Shown here: piece after piece, positions 1 through 5,615 of the stretch | Position numbering within the stretch: the stretch's first letter is position 1 | Layout: each line of letters begins with the position of its first letter | Source of the DNA: Atribacterota bacterium | GTDB taxonomy: Bacteria; Atribacterota; Phoenicimicrobiia; Phoenicimicrobiales; Phoenicimicrobiaceae | Length of the DNA stretch: 5,999 bases | Direction: 5' to 3' | Assembly (NCBI GenBank): GCA_030666935.1 | Contig: DAOUWX010000119.1 | Span: 1 to 5,999, forward strand | The notes under the pieces: model-generated | Database searches by the model: none | Told to the model about the DNA's origin: nothing | What the model saw: only the letters and a program-made list of their open reading frames with translations | Made by a program: the position numbers and the translations under genes

Positions 1-179
1 CAATATGCTATTAAAAATTGAGAAAAGGTTTTACCCAAAACGGTCTTGCAAGAAAAGCCGATATTCTTTATTCTACTTTGACGAAATTGTAATTTAATGT
101 TGTTAAAAAATCTTCTGTTTAGATTGTTGCAAAAATTGCCAAGACATTAAAAGTAAGCCTGGAGGAATCAATAAAATAA
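1..179 (+). pseudogene. Decayed XRE-family helix-turn-helix regulator, 5' end outside window
   Basis: One plus-strand frame, ending at TAA 177-179, reads as the DNA-binding domain of a Cro/CI (XRE) regulator. It contains TQNGLARKADILYSTLTKL (positions 33-89), then VVKKSSV, then IVAKIAKTLKVSLEESIK (123-176). This is the usual order: helix 2, recognition helix, and the closing 'KIAKTLKVSLEELIK'-type helix. The same frame is interrupted by TAA at 12-14, TAA at 90-92 and TAG at 120-122. The last two sit where the family often has Glu and a polar residue such as Gln, and each is one substitution from a sense codon (GAA, CAG). Homology continues in the same frame across the stops, so this looks like point-mutation decay rather than a frameshift. 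The protein would have been a small single-domain regulator of about 65-75 residues. Whatever it controlled is not evident. The homology is judged from motif recognition only. Confidence 0.72.
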
Positions 180-209
180 ATTTATTAATTATTAAAGTGG
201 GATGTATCC

Positions 210-878
210 CTAGTAGACTTTCAGTAATTCGACTTCACTCTCCGGGGCAATAATATGAACATAGTTTTGAATATCTTGAAGATGCAGAAATACTTTAGAC
301 TTTTCAATTCCAGGTGGTGCATATACCGTAAATAATACATTCTGAATATCAGGTGTTATCTGTGTGCGTTTATCCGGTCCGTATATTATACTGGAGATTA
401 TTCCTTGGGAGTCAGATATCATCATATCACCAGAAAGCAATTCTTTTTCCTGCCCATTTAATAGAGTGTATTTTTCTCCCCCGTTTGCTACATCAAGTTT
501 AATAGGAATATCTGCAACATCTAAATTATGTCCTGCAGTCAATAAAAGATTCTTCAGTTCTGCCATAAACATTACTTCAACCAGTGAGGCAATTTTAGGA
601 ATTGATTTATTCTTAAAAACAATTGACTCTAATTGTAACATGATATGGTAGGTTTTCTTAAATCTTTTGTAATAGTCATGATAAGTTTTAAGGGGTTCCA
701 TACCCCTTAAATCAGCTCTGTTTAAATTGGCAAATTTCTTCCTTAAACTATTTTCTAATTCGAATTTACATCGGTCAAGTCCTTCATGTTGATTAGGATT
801 GCATACATTTTTCATTACTAAAATACCTAATAATGCTTTTGGATAAACCTTTTTAATTTTATCTGATATAATTATCAA
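210..878 (-). CDS. B3/B4 domain protein (PheT-like tRNA-binding/editing fold)
   Basis: This 222-residue protein resembles free-standing B3/B4 domain proteins (COG3382 type), related to the editing module of the phenylalanyl-tRNA synthetase beta subunit. Family-like stretches are a start with 'IKKVYPKALLGILV' (8-21), a helical 'YHDYYKRFKKTYHIMLQLES' region (66-85), 'IPKIASLVEVMFMAELKN' (93-110) with 'TAGHNLD' after it, and a C-terminal 'IQNVLFTVYAPPG' strand. The domain in PheT clears mischarged tRNA; the role of the stand-alone proteins is not settled, so a tRNA-related role is only inference. The start is TTG at 878: GAGG lies 8 nt upstream and an in-frame stop closes off anything earlier. 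The stop overlaps a small palindrome (GGGATGTATCCC, 199-210), which is followed on the minus strand by a T/A-rich stretch and may act as a weak terminator. It lies about 110 bp downstream of the nitroreductase gene on the same strand, so cotranscription is possible. Confidence 0.8.
   Translation of the reverse strand: MIIISDKIKKVYPKALLGILVMKNVCNPNQHEGLDRCKFELENSLRKKFANLNRADLRGMEPLKTYHDYYKRFKKTYHIMLQLESIVFKNKSIPKIASLVEVMFMAELKNLLLTAGHNLDVADIPIKLDVANGGEKYTLLNGQEKELLSGDMMISDSQGIISSIIYGPDKRTQITPDIQNVLFTVYAPPGIEKSKVFLHLQDIQNYVHIIAPESEVELLKVY
687..711. repeat. 9-bp perfect inverted repeat inside the B3/B4 gene
   Basis: TTTAAGGGG (687-695) and CCCCTTAAA (703-711) are perfect complements around a 7-nt loop. 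They cover the codons for about residues 56-64 of the B3/B4 protein. The repeat may simply follow from the codons used. A stable mRNA hairpin here could slow translation, but nothing else supports a role. Confidence 0.6.
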
Positions 879-988
879 TCTTACAACCTCGTACCTTAAT
901 TAAGAAGCTCCTCATGTCCTATGAGTTTTCAGCTAATAGTTAGCGGATTATTAAGCCGGTACAGCCTCTTTATTTTTTTTTAAATCCT

Positions 989-1735
989 TTATTGAACTTT
1001 TCCAACGGGTGCCATATAAATGGTAAATTCCTCAACACCGTCAATTCCAAGAATCTTATCTGCAAACTCCTGATCATAAGCGGCAATGGCACAAGTCCCG
1101 GCACCAATTGCTTCACACGCCAGGTAGAGGTTTTGACCAACATGGCCGGCATCAAGGGCTATCACTTTATAAGATGCCTTACCGTATCGCCATTCCATGC
1201 GTGCCGGTATGGTGGTCCAAATAAAGGTCACTGCGCTTTTGCCGACAAATGATTGATCAAGAGCGGCCTGGGTTAGCAAGCCCTCAAGGTCTTGGTATTT
1301 AACCACTTTGATCAGTTGATGGCTCATCGGTAAATAACGATAAATCGCCTGGGGAATCCCCTCCACCCTGAAAGCTGCAATATAGGTTTCCAAAGCATGT
1401 CTGCACCCGGCTGAAGGCACGGTTCTGTAATTTCTAACTGCAGAGCTTTTTCCTCGAAGACCTTGGGTTGCCCATAGAAGAAAAGAAAGTTCTTCGAATT
1501 TTATTGCCTCTGTAGTATAAGACCTTCTCGATTTCCTTTGGGCAATCGCAGCCTCAACACTTACTTTATGAATTGATTTCCAATCCCCTGGTTTTATAAG
1601 ATCTATTCTCCTGTCTTCAGGATTGTAGGGTTTTTCTGCCGGTGGTGGTTTGATGCCTCTGCTCTGGTCTGTGGTGGAAAAATCAATCGTTTTCCGGATA
1701 CTGTCTTTAAGAAAGCCTCTAAATTTCTCAGGCAT
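989..1735 (-). CDS. SagB-type nitroreductase-family oxidoreductase (FMN-dependent)
   Basis: This 248-residue protein belongs to the nitroreductase superfamily and most resembles the SagB/ThcOx-type dehydrogenases, FMN enzymes that in some clusters oxidise azolines in thiazole/oxazole-modified peptides. It has the N-terminal flavin-contact motif 'RKSRRSY' (67-73), the SagB-like 'RTVPSAGCRHALETY' (104-118), the central 'ALDAGHVGQNLYLACEAIGAGTCAIAAYD' region (193-221, FMN-binding helix and loop) and the ending 'YMAPVGKVQ'. ATG at 1735 is preferred over an in-frame ATG at 1780. It has a purine-rich GAAAGAGAG just upstream, whereas the 1780 start has no Shine-Dalgarno and directly abuts the repeat cluster. 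No cyclodehydratase (YcaO), E1-like partner or precursor peptide is visible, so bacteriocin maturation cannot be claimed; many orphan SagB-like proteins exist with unknown substrates. It lies upstream of the B3/B4 gene on the same strand. Confidence 0.88.
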   Translation of the reverse strand: MPEKFRGFLKDSIRKTIDFSTTDQSRGIKPPPAEKPYNPEDRRIDLIKPGDWKSIHKVSVEAAIAQRKSRRSYTTEAIKFEELSFLLWATQGLRGKSSAVRNYRTVPSAGCRHALETYIAAFRVEGIPQAIYRYLPMSHQLIKVVKYQDLEGLLTQAALDQSFVGKSAVTFIWTTIPARMEWRYGKASYKVIALDAGHVGQNLYLACEAIGAGTCAIAAYDQEFADKILGIDGVEEFTIYMAPVGKVQ

Positions 1736-1797
1736 AGTAATACTCTCTTTCAATTTTAATTTAATATTTTGGTAATGCATGCGCCCGCACTTATTCG

Positions 1798-1874
1798 ATA
1801 TAAGACAAGGGGAATATGACAGTCAAAACGTCCCCTTGTCTTACCTTGTCTTATAGGAATAGTCTGGTCATATT
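1798..1874. repeat. REP/BIME-like hairpin cluster with competing stems
   Basis: TAAGACAAGGGGA (1801-1813) and TCCCCTTGTCTTA (1831-1843) form a perfect 13-bp inverted repeat. The right arm is followed directly by a second copy of its last ten bases: CCTTGTCTTA is tandem at 1834-1843 and 1844-1853. The left arm can therefore pair instead with the second copy (TATAAGACAAGG 1799-1810 with CCTTGTCTTATA 1844-1855, 12 bp). AATATGAC (1813-1820), mostly in the loop, is complementary to GTCATATT (1867-1874), which gives a pseudoknot-like topology. The GGGGACG core on the minus strand recalls REP sequences mobilised by RAYT (TnpA-REP) transposases; that link comes from memory of such sequences, and no RAYT gene is in the window. 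The cluster sits in the leader of the nitroreductase gene. Confidence 0.75.
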
Positions 1875-1897
1875 GCTGATATAGCATACCCTTTGTT

Positions 1898-1923
1898 ATA
1901 TTGTAAGAACTGACCCCCAATAT
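1898..1923. repeat. Second short palindromic unit (TGACCCCC type)
   Basis: ATATTG (1898-1903) and CAATAT (1918-1923) form a 6-bp inverted repeat around TAAGAACTGACCCC. The 'TAAGAACTGACCCC' wording is like sequences repeatedly seen near RAYT-type REP elements in anaerobes. The unit lies between the REP-like cluster and the stop of the GIY-YIG gene, so the whole gap may be one composite repeat. Identification is tentative. Confidence 0.4.
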
Positions 1924-1935
1924 CATTCCCTATTC

Positions 1936-2205
1936 TTATTGAATACGATTACATTCTGGATCATACTCTTCTATGAGTTCCCGTTCCCTTGGTTCGGAAT
2001 TATAAGTTTCTTCAAAAGCAAAATATTTTATATTCTTTTTCTGTAGACAATAGTTATCAGGGTCCGGATGTTCAGATAATCTCTCATAAAGATTGGCAGA
2101 TCTACCTACATATACAGGAGTTTTATAGGCATCACCCAACATATAAACACCTTTAGCATTTGGTGTTATATTGATTTCTTCTGGAAATCTATGCCAATAT
2201 ATCAT
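1936..2205 (-). CDS. Small GIY-YIG domain protein, putative nuclease
   Basis: This 89-residue protein consists almost entirely of one GIY-YIG nuclease fold. The first motif is GVY at 19-21 and the second VYVG at 31-34, followed by 'RSANLYERLSEH' (35-46), which places the conserved Arg at 42 and His at 46. 'EPRERELIEEYDPECN' (71-86) carries the likely metal-binding catalytic Glu at 74 and the usual terminal Asn at 86. All key positions are present, so the protein is probably active. Stand-alone GIY-YIG proteins of about 90 residues are widespread, and their substrates are mostly unknown. There is no UvrC helix-hairpin-helix or homing-endonuclease DNA-binding extension. The start is well supported: AAAGGAG precedes ATG 2205 at a normal distance. 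A good minus-strand promoter (2272-2300) lies about 65 bp upstream, so the gene is probably transcribed on its own. Confidence 0.85.
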   Translation of the reverse strand: MIYWHRFPEEINITPNAKGVYMLGDAYKTPVYVGRSANLYERLSEHPDPDNYCLQKKNIKYFAFEETYNSEPRERELIEEYDPECNRIQ

Positions 2206-2271
2206 ACTTTTTCTCCTTTGATTAAGAATTTAATTTATTTACACTTTTAAAATAAAAGATCATTTGTTTTC

Positions 2272-2300
2272 ATATTAATATCAGTATATACGATTGTCAA
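2272..2300 (-). promoter_or_regulatory. Sigma-70-type promoter for the GIY-YIG gene
   Basis: On the minus strand, a perfect TTGACA (2300-2295) and TAATAT (2277-2272) are separated by exactly 17 bp. TAATAT matches the -10 consensus at four of six positions. Transcription would start near 2265, leaving a leader of about 60 nt before ATG 2205. Confidence 0.6.
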
Positions 2301-2344
2301 TTTGTTTAGAAATTGTTTTTTTAAATTCAGGTTGTTGTAAGGTA

Positions 2345-2373
2345 TTGTAAAAATATGCAAAACCTTTTATAAT
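2345..2373 (+). promoter_or_regulatory. Sigma-70-type promoter for the short plus-strand ORF
   Basis: TTGTAA (2345-2350) and a perfect TATAAT (2368-2373) are separated by 17 bp. The predicted start near 2380 gives a leader of about 90 nt before ATG 2473. It diverges from the promoter at 2272-2300, so 2206-2472 is a two-promoter intergenic region with no other gene. Confidence 0.6.
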
Positions 2374-2472
2374 CCACTATTACCGCAATTTTGCTCATTA
2401 AAGATCATGCCTTAGTATTTTCCCTTAAACCACTCTGATTTTCCTAGAAAATAAAATTATTGGAGTTAAACC

Positions 2473-2622
2473 ATGAAAAAATTATCTGACCTGGAAAATA
2501 AAGCACCTTTCGCTATGTTCGAAACTTTCCAGAAAGATCAATCTTCTGTGGGATATATACTTGCTACTTCACCTTCAACGTCTTTAATAAATCTTCTTTT
2601 AGCTCAGTATTTTTTACTTTAG
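2473..2622 (+). CDS. 49-codon ORF, possibly the truncated start of a pabB-like gene
   Basis: This ORF has a complete expression signal: a consensus-like promoter about 100 bp upstream and TTGGAG placed 7 nt before ATG 2473. The first 34 residues include 'APFAMFETFQKD' (11-22) and 'GYILATSP' (27-34). That is the pattern at the beginning of many aminodeoxychorismate synthase component I proteins (PabB: 'FVLFET..D..N..SYLFTNP'). After Pro34 the likeness stops, and the frame ends at TAG 2620-2622 with a hydrophobic, low-complexity tail. PabB is normally over 400 residues and none of the chorismate-binding core follows in any frame. The most likely reading is a gene start left behind by a deletion; a genuine small protein is the alternative. 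The PabB match is weak and from memory, since only about 24 residues can be compared. It is the only gene-like ORF on the plus strand besides the relic at the left edge. Confidence 0.4.
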   Translation: MKKLSDLENKAPFAMFETFQKDQSSVGYILATSPSTSLINLLLAQYFLL

Positions 2623-2783
2623 AAAATGGGGTCTCTTTTAATATATTTACAAATTTTCTTCCTAACTTTTTTAGAATCTTTTCCCATATTTCATAATAAT
2701 TATAGACCCTCTACCCCTACCCCCGAAGGAAAATCATCTGAATTCTTACCAAATATTCGCAGTTTCGGGATTTTTCTGTTTTC

Positions 2784-3350
2784 TTATCTGATAAAAGTAA
2801 AAATAATTACACCCGTAATCACTACAGAAAATATTGAAAAAATTAAGGATCTAACCCAATTTATATCTTCTTCGATCTTTATAGAAATTGCAGTTCCACT
2901 AATGATAAATAATACACACAAAATGAGAACTATATTATACAACCACTCAGGTGTTGAATGTATAGCATCAACGATAATCAAAGGATACCAAGGTGCCCAA
3001 AATGAATATCCTGTCATCTTCAATGTCGTATCGTATCTGCCTTTACCTCCAAAGAATTTACTCAACACATGGATTATTCCAGCACCTTGAATCCACATTA
3101 AAAAAATCAACGGAGTTAAGTAAAAAGCTTCTACAAGATAGTAAATATTGGGGTCAAGTTTAATCCACGGTTCTACAAAAGGCCTATATCCGTTGAAGTA
3201 CAACCATAAACATCCAATTACATAGATGAGACAATAAATAAGTACACACAACCAACTCGGAGTGACGCGGCCATCATGAATTTCTTTATAAAGAGATTTC
3301 GGAGCGTAGAAAGCCCGTGCAAAGTCGTAAAATAGATTTTTCATACTCAT
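2784..3350 (-). CDS. YIP1-family-like integral membrane protein
   Basis: This is a 188-residue, five-segment membrane protein. The short N-terminal part 'FARAFYAPKSLYKEI' (10-24) is followed by hydrophobic segments at about 33-53, 70-97, 112-130, 136-157 and 166-187. The motif 'KFFGGKGRYDTTLKMTGYSFWAPWYP' (98-123) between segments 2 and 3 matches the signature of bacterial YIP1-domain proteins (a Gly-Gly-x-Gly loop, then a 'gYs..P' helix). Bacterial members have no established function; eukaryotic Yip1 acts in vesicle traffic, which does not carry over here. AGGAGG at 3361-3366 allows two starts: TTG 3353 (7-nt spacing) or ATG 3350 (10-nt spacing). I chose the ATG; the difference is one residue. 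The preceding methyltransferase gene ends about 175 bp away with a weak terminator between, so it probably has its own transcript. A plus-strand reading through the same region is a shadow. Confidence 0.75.
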   Translation of the reverse strand: MSMKNLFYDFARAFYAPKSLYKEIHDGRVTPSWLCVLIYCLIYVIGCLWLYFNGYRPFVEPWIKLDPNIYYLVEAFYLTPLIFLMWIQGAGIIHVLSKFFGGKGRYDTTLKMTGYSFWAPWYPLIIVDAIHSTPEWLYNIVLILCVLFIISGTAISIKIEEDINWVRSLIFSIFSVVITGVIIFTFIR

Positions 3351-3395
3351 CAAGTTGTTTCCTCCTGTATTGTCATTTCACCTAACGTATGTCGA

Positions 3396-3421
3396 TAAAA
3401 GAAACTTCCGTAAGGAAATTT
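3396..3421 (-). terminator. Weak intrinsic terminator downstream of the methyltransferase gene
   Basis: On the minus strand, AAATTTCC (3421-3414) can pair with GGAAGTTT (3409-3402) around a TTAC loop, with one mismatch, followed by CTTTTAT. The stem is short and AT-rich, so termination would be partial at best. It lies about 105 bp beyond the methyltransferase stop and before the YIP1-like gene. Confidence 0.35.
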
Positions 3422-3525
3422 TTGTGAAACAATCTTACTGGCATAACCGTTTATCTGCTATTAGGTATAGGCATTATCCCTGAAGTGAGTGAAACGAACA
3501 TAGGGTCACGAGGGTCGCTAGGAAA

Positions 3526-4341
3526 TTATTTTTTACAAATTATCATAAAGTGTTCACTAATTCCGGCTATGTTAGGATGTGTACAAGTTTTTAAATGTGT
3601 TTCCCCTAAAATTTTGTTGTATTTTTTCAATTTATAGACTCTATTATATCTTCTTGGATGAGTTGAAAAAATTCCTTCCAGCCCAACCATTTCTAAAAAT
3701 TTTGTTTTACCTTCAAATTCTTTTTTTAATTCTTCCGGTGAATAAAAGTGGGCTGGAGCAAAACCATATCCTCCCAAGTAATCTCCTTTTATGGTAAATT
3801 TTTTGTAAACATCTGGGGCTTCAAGCATTTCAGGCCATAGATAATTAATTGAATTCATACATACAGCCAGTCTTCCGATTACAGAAACAAAAATTTGAGA
3901 ATTTTTCTTGGTAACCCTAATTAATTCACTAATTGCTTTTTCTCTCTGTTTTTTATTTACAATATGAGATAACACTCCCCCAAGACAAATCACAACATCA
4001 AAAGCGTCATTTTCAAACATGGAAAGTTCATCAATAGAACCTTGTATGATTTGTTCCACTTTGTTTTGAACTTTTTCCTTTTTGATTCGTCTTTTTGCAA
4101 TTTCTAATAATTCTTGAGTCAAATCGAGTAAAATAATGTTGTGTCCCATTTTCGCTAGTTTAATTGTATACCTTCCAGGACCTCCACCAGCATCTAAAAT
4201 TAAACTTTTCTTTGGAAGATACTTTTTAAGAAAATACATAGTTGTATCAAATTCTAATCGATGGTATGGATCTCTAGCTAACCTTTTCCATTCTTTTATG
4301 CCATATTCTGCATAATATTTTTTAACTAGTTTTTTAGTCAT
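3526..4341 (-). CDS. Class I SAM-dependent methyltransferase
   Basis: This 271-residue protein has a Rossmann-fold methyltransferase domain. Motif I is 'LDAGGGPGRY' (49-58), which binds S-adenosylmethionine. The acidic residue ending strand 2, which contacts the ribose, is Asp73 in 'IILLDLT'. 'AFDVVICLGGVLSHI' (113-127) is the motif IV-like strand, and 'ELIRVTKKNSQIFVSV' (139-154) is the usual post-motif helix and strand. The N-terminal 'YYAEYGIKEWKRLARDPYHRLEF' (9-31) is a substrate-side cap seen in a subgroup of small-molecule methyltransferases in archaea and anaerobic bacteria. The C-terminal 90 residues, with 'GYGFAPAHFYSPEELKKEF' near 192-210, probably complete the active site. The substrate cannot be named. 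ATG 4341 has no good Shine-Dalgarno: the only AGGAAG is about 27 nt upstream, and no in-frame ATG, GTG or TTG lies between. Initiation may be weak or unusual. Confidence 0.88.
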   Translation of the reverse strand: MTKKLVKKYYAEYGIKEWKRLARDPYHRLEFDTTMYFLKKYLPKKSLILDAGGGPGRYTIKLAKMGHNIILLDLTQELLEIAKRRIKKEKVQNKVEQIIQGSIDELSMFENDAFDVVICLGGVLSHIVNKKQREKAISELIRVTKKNSQIFVSVIGRLAVCMNSINYLWPEMLEAPDVYKKFTIKGDYLGGYGFAPAHFYSPEELKKEFEGKTKFLEMVGLEGIFSTHPRRYNRVYKLKKYNKILGETHLKTCTHPNIAGISEHFMIICKK

Positions 4342-4417
4342 AAGAATAATGTTTGATAAATGTTTTATCTTCCTTTCTAAATTTTTATAAACCCCGAGGA
4401 ATTACGCCTAAAGTTTT

Positions 4418-4466
4418 GCGTGTTTGTAAAGCCCCGAAGGGATTTAGCGAAGCGTCGCAAACACGC
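4418..4466. repeat. GC-rich palindromic element folding into a three-way junction
   Basis: GCGTGTTTG (4418-4426) and CAAACACGC (4458-4466) form a perfect 9-bp outer stem. The bases between are almost entirely two hairpins placed back to back. The first is TAAAGCCC (4427-4434) with GGGATTTA (4439-4446) around a CGAA loop, with one G/A mismatch. The second is GCGA (4447-4450) with TCGC (4455-4458) around an AGCG loop. If C4458 joins the second hairpin, the outer stem is 8 bp and nearly no base is left unpaired at the junction. The element is far richer in G+C than its surroundings. It has no T-run on the minus strand, so it is not an ordinary terminator. A degenerate partial copy (TAAACCCCGAGGAATTACGC) precedes it at about 4388-4407. 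It lies between the oxidoreductase stop and the methyltransferase start. Confidence 0.8.
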
Positions 4467-4495
4467 TGCTATACAATTTTGTATTTTCCTTCAAA

Positions 4496-5491
4496 TCATT
4501 TTAATTCTAAATTTTTCCATTTACTCGTAGAATTTATAGCTCCCATAATAACCTGTAAATCCTTATATCCTTCATAAAATGAACTTCTTACTTTTTCCCC
4601 TAAACGTATTCCTCTATAAAAATCTTCAAACTCTTCTTTATACCCCTGGTCATCTTCTATTACTTCCTCAAATGTTATTCCCTCTTCGCTTCTCAAAGTA
4701 AGTTTATCATTTTCAATCAAGATACTTCCTTCTGAGCCAGAAATTAAAATACAATCTTGTTCATAACCTTTTGAACTATTAAATGTATTAAGCACCCCGT
4801 AAATATTTTTATCTGTGCGGAATTGAAAACTCATGGAATCTATTTCCCCAATATTAGGATTCACCCTCCTGGTAAAAGCAATCCCATGATTAATATTACC
4901 GAACATATCTCTCAAAGCTGCTATATAATGAATTCCTGCATCAGTAACAAATCCTCCTTTATATTGATGATTTATACGCCACTTTGTTTGAGCATATTTA
5001 TTGTTCTTTAAGTCAATAAAAACAAATCTATTCCAAAAGACTGCATAAGGCTCTCCAATTTTACCTTGATTTAAATAATTTTTAACCCGGTGAAAGATGG
5101 AGCGATAACGGTAATTTTCAGCTACCATCATAACCAGGGAATATTTATCTTCAAAATCTAACATCATTTTAGCTTCTGACAAATTAGCAGCTAAAGGTTT
5201 TTCCACTATTACATGTTTACCGGCTTCTAAGGCATCCTTAGTAACCTGACAATTAAGCTGAATAGGAAGAGCTATATCTACAGCTTCTACATCAGCTCTT
5301 TGTAGAAGATGGTGATAATCAAGAACATAAGGTACCCCACCCAACATTTTAGAAAAATCTTGGGCTTTTTTTTCAGTATGATTACAAATAGCTGTAATTT
5401 TGAATTCATTTTTTAGTTTTTGTAATGCCGGCCAATGTAAACTTTGAGCAGCAATTCCGCAACCAATAATTCCTAACTTCACTTTTTTCAT
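4496..5491 (-). CDS. Gfo/Idh/MocA-family NAD(P)-dependent oxidoreductase
   Basis: This 331-residue protein has the normal length and two-domain layout of the family. The N-terminal Rossmann domain starts 'KLGIIGCGIAAQSLHWPAL' (5-23), whose G-x-G-x-x-A motif at 10-15 binds NAD(P). 'VIVEKPLAANLSEA' (94-107) carries the family's Glu-Lys-Pro at 97-99, with the likely catalytic Lys98. The C-terminal substrate domain holds 'GGFVTDAGIHYIAALRDMFG' (179-198), with Asp184 and His188 in the D-x-G-x-H pattern of the active site. Members oxidise or reduce hydroxyls of sugars, inositols and related compounds; substrate and product cannot be read from the sequence. The start is clear: AAGGAG lies 10 nt before ATG 5491. 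The next gene downstream, the methyltransferase, is separated by 154 bp containing the three-way-junction repeat, so close coupling is doubtful. Confidence 0.92.
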   Translation of the reverse strand: MKKVKLGIIGCGIAAQSLHWPALQKLKNEFKITAICNHTEKKAQDFSKMLGGVPYVLDYHHLLQRADVEAVDIALPIQLNCQVTKDALEAGKHVIVEKPLAANLSEAKMMLDFEDKYSLVMMVAENYRYRSIFHRVKNYLNQGKIGEPYAVFWNRFVFIDLKNNKYAQTKWRINHQYKGGFVTDAGIHYIAALRDMFGNINHGIAFTRRVNPNIGEIDSMSFQFRTDKNIYGVLNTFNSSKGYEQDCILISGSEGSILIENDKLTLRSEEGITFEEVIEDDQGYKEEFEDFYRGIRLGEKVRSSFYEGYKDLQVIMGAINSTSKWKNLELK

Positions 5492-5615
5492 TACAATTTC
5501 TCTCCTTGTATTAATGATTTTATATACAATATAATCATCAATATGTAACGGGGGATGGTTTTAGTCACACTTTAACTGTTTTAAGTAAATAAATACATCC
5601 TATTTTTTCTATGGC

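Noticed and set aside
364..651. Plus-strand ORF of 95 codons
   Set aside because: It lies wholly inside the B3/B4 gene on the other strand, has no ribosome binding site and no recognisable motif. It is a shadow.
972..981. T-run as part of a terminator for the nitroreductase gene
   Set aside because: The T-run is on the plus strand, so it reads as A on the transcript of the minus-strand gene, and no plus-strand gene ends here.
970..1252. ORFs of 61 and 86 codons overlapping the nitroreductase
   Set aside because: They are out-of-frame and antisense shadows of a gene with clear nitroreductase motifs.
2711..2725. G-quadruplex on the minus strand
   Set aside because: Only three runs of three or more G are present; a fourth is missing.
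2626..3090. Plus-strand ORF of 154 codons starting just after the short ORF
   Set aside because: Most of it is antisense to the YIP1-like gene, which has AGGAGG and clear membrane segments. No Shine-Dalgarno or family likeness supports this ORF.
4418..4466. Integron attC site or CRISPR repeat
   Set aside because: There is no GTTRRRY/RYYYAAC pair in the required arrangement and no series of regularly spaced repeats.
4418..4466. Rho-independent terminator for the oxidoreductase gene
   Set aside because: On the minus strand the stem is followed by an A-rich stretch, not a run of T.
4353..4577. Plus-strand ORF of 74 codons
   Set aside because: It runs through the three-way-junction repeat and into the antisense of the oxidoreductase end; it has no motif and no ribosome binding site.
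4823..5011. Plus-strand ORF of 62 codons
   Set aside because: It is antisense to the oxidoreductase and has no independent support.
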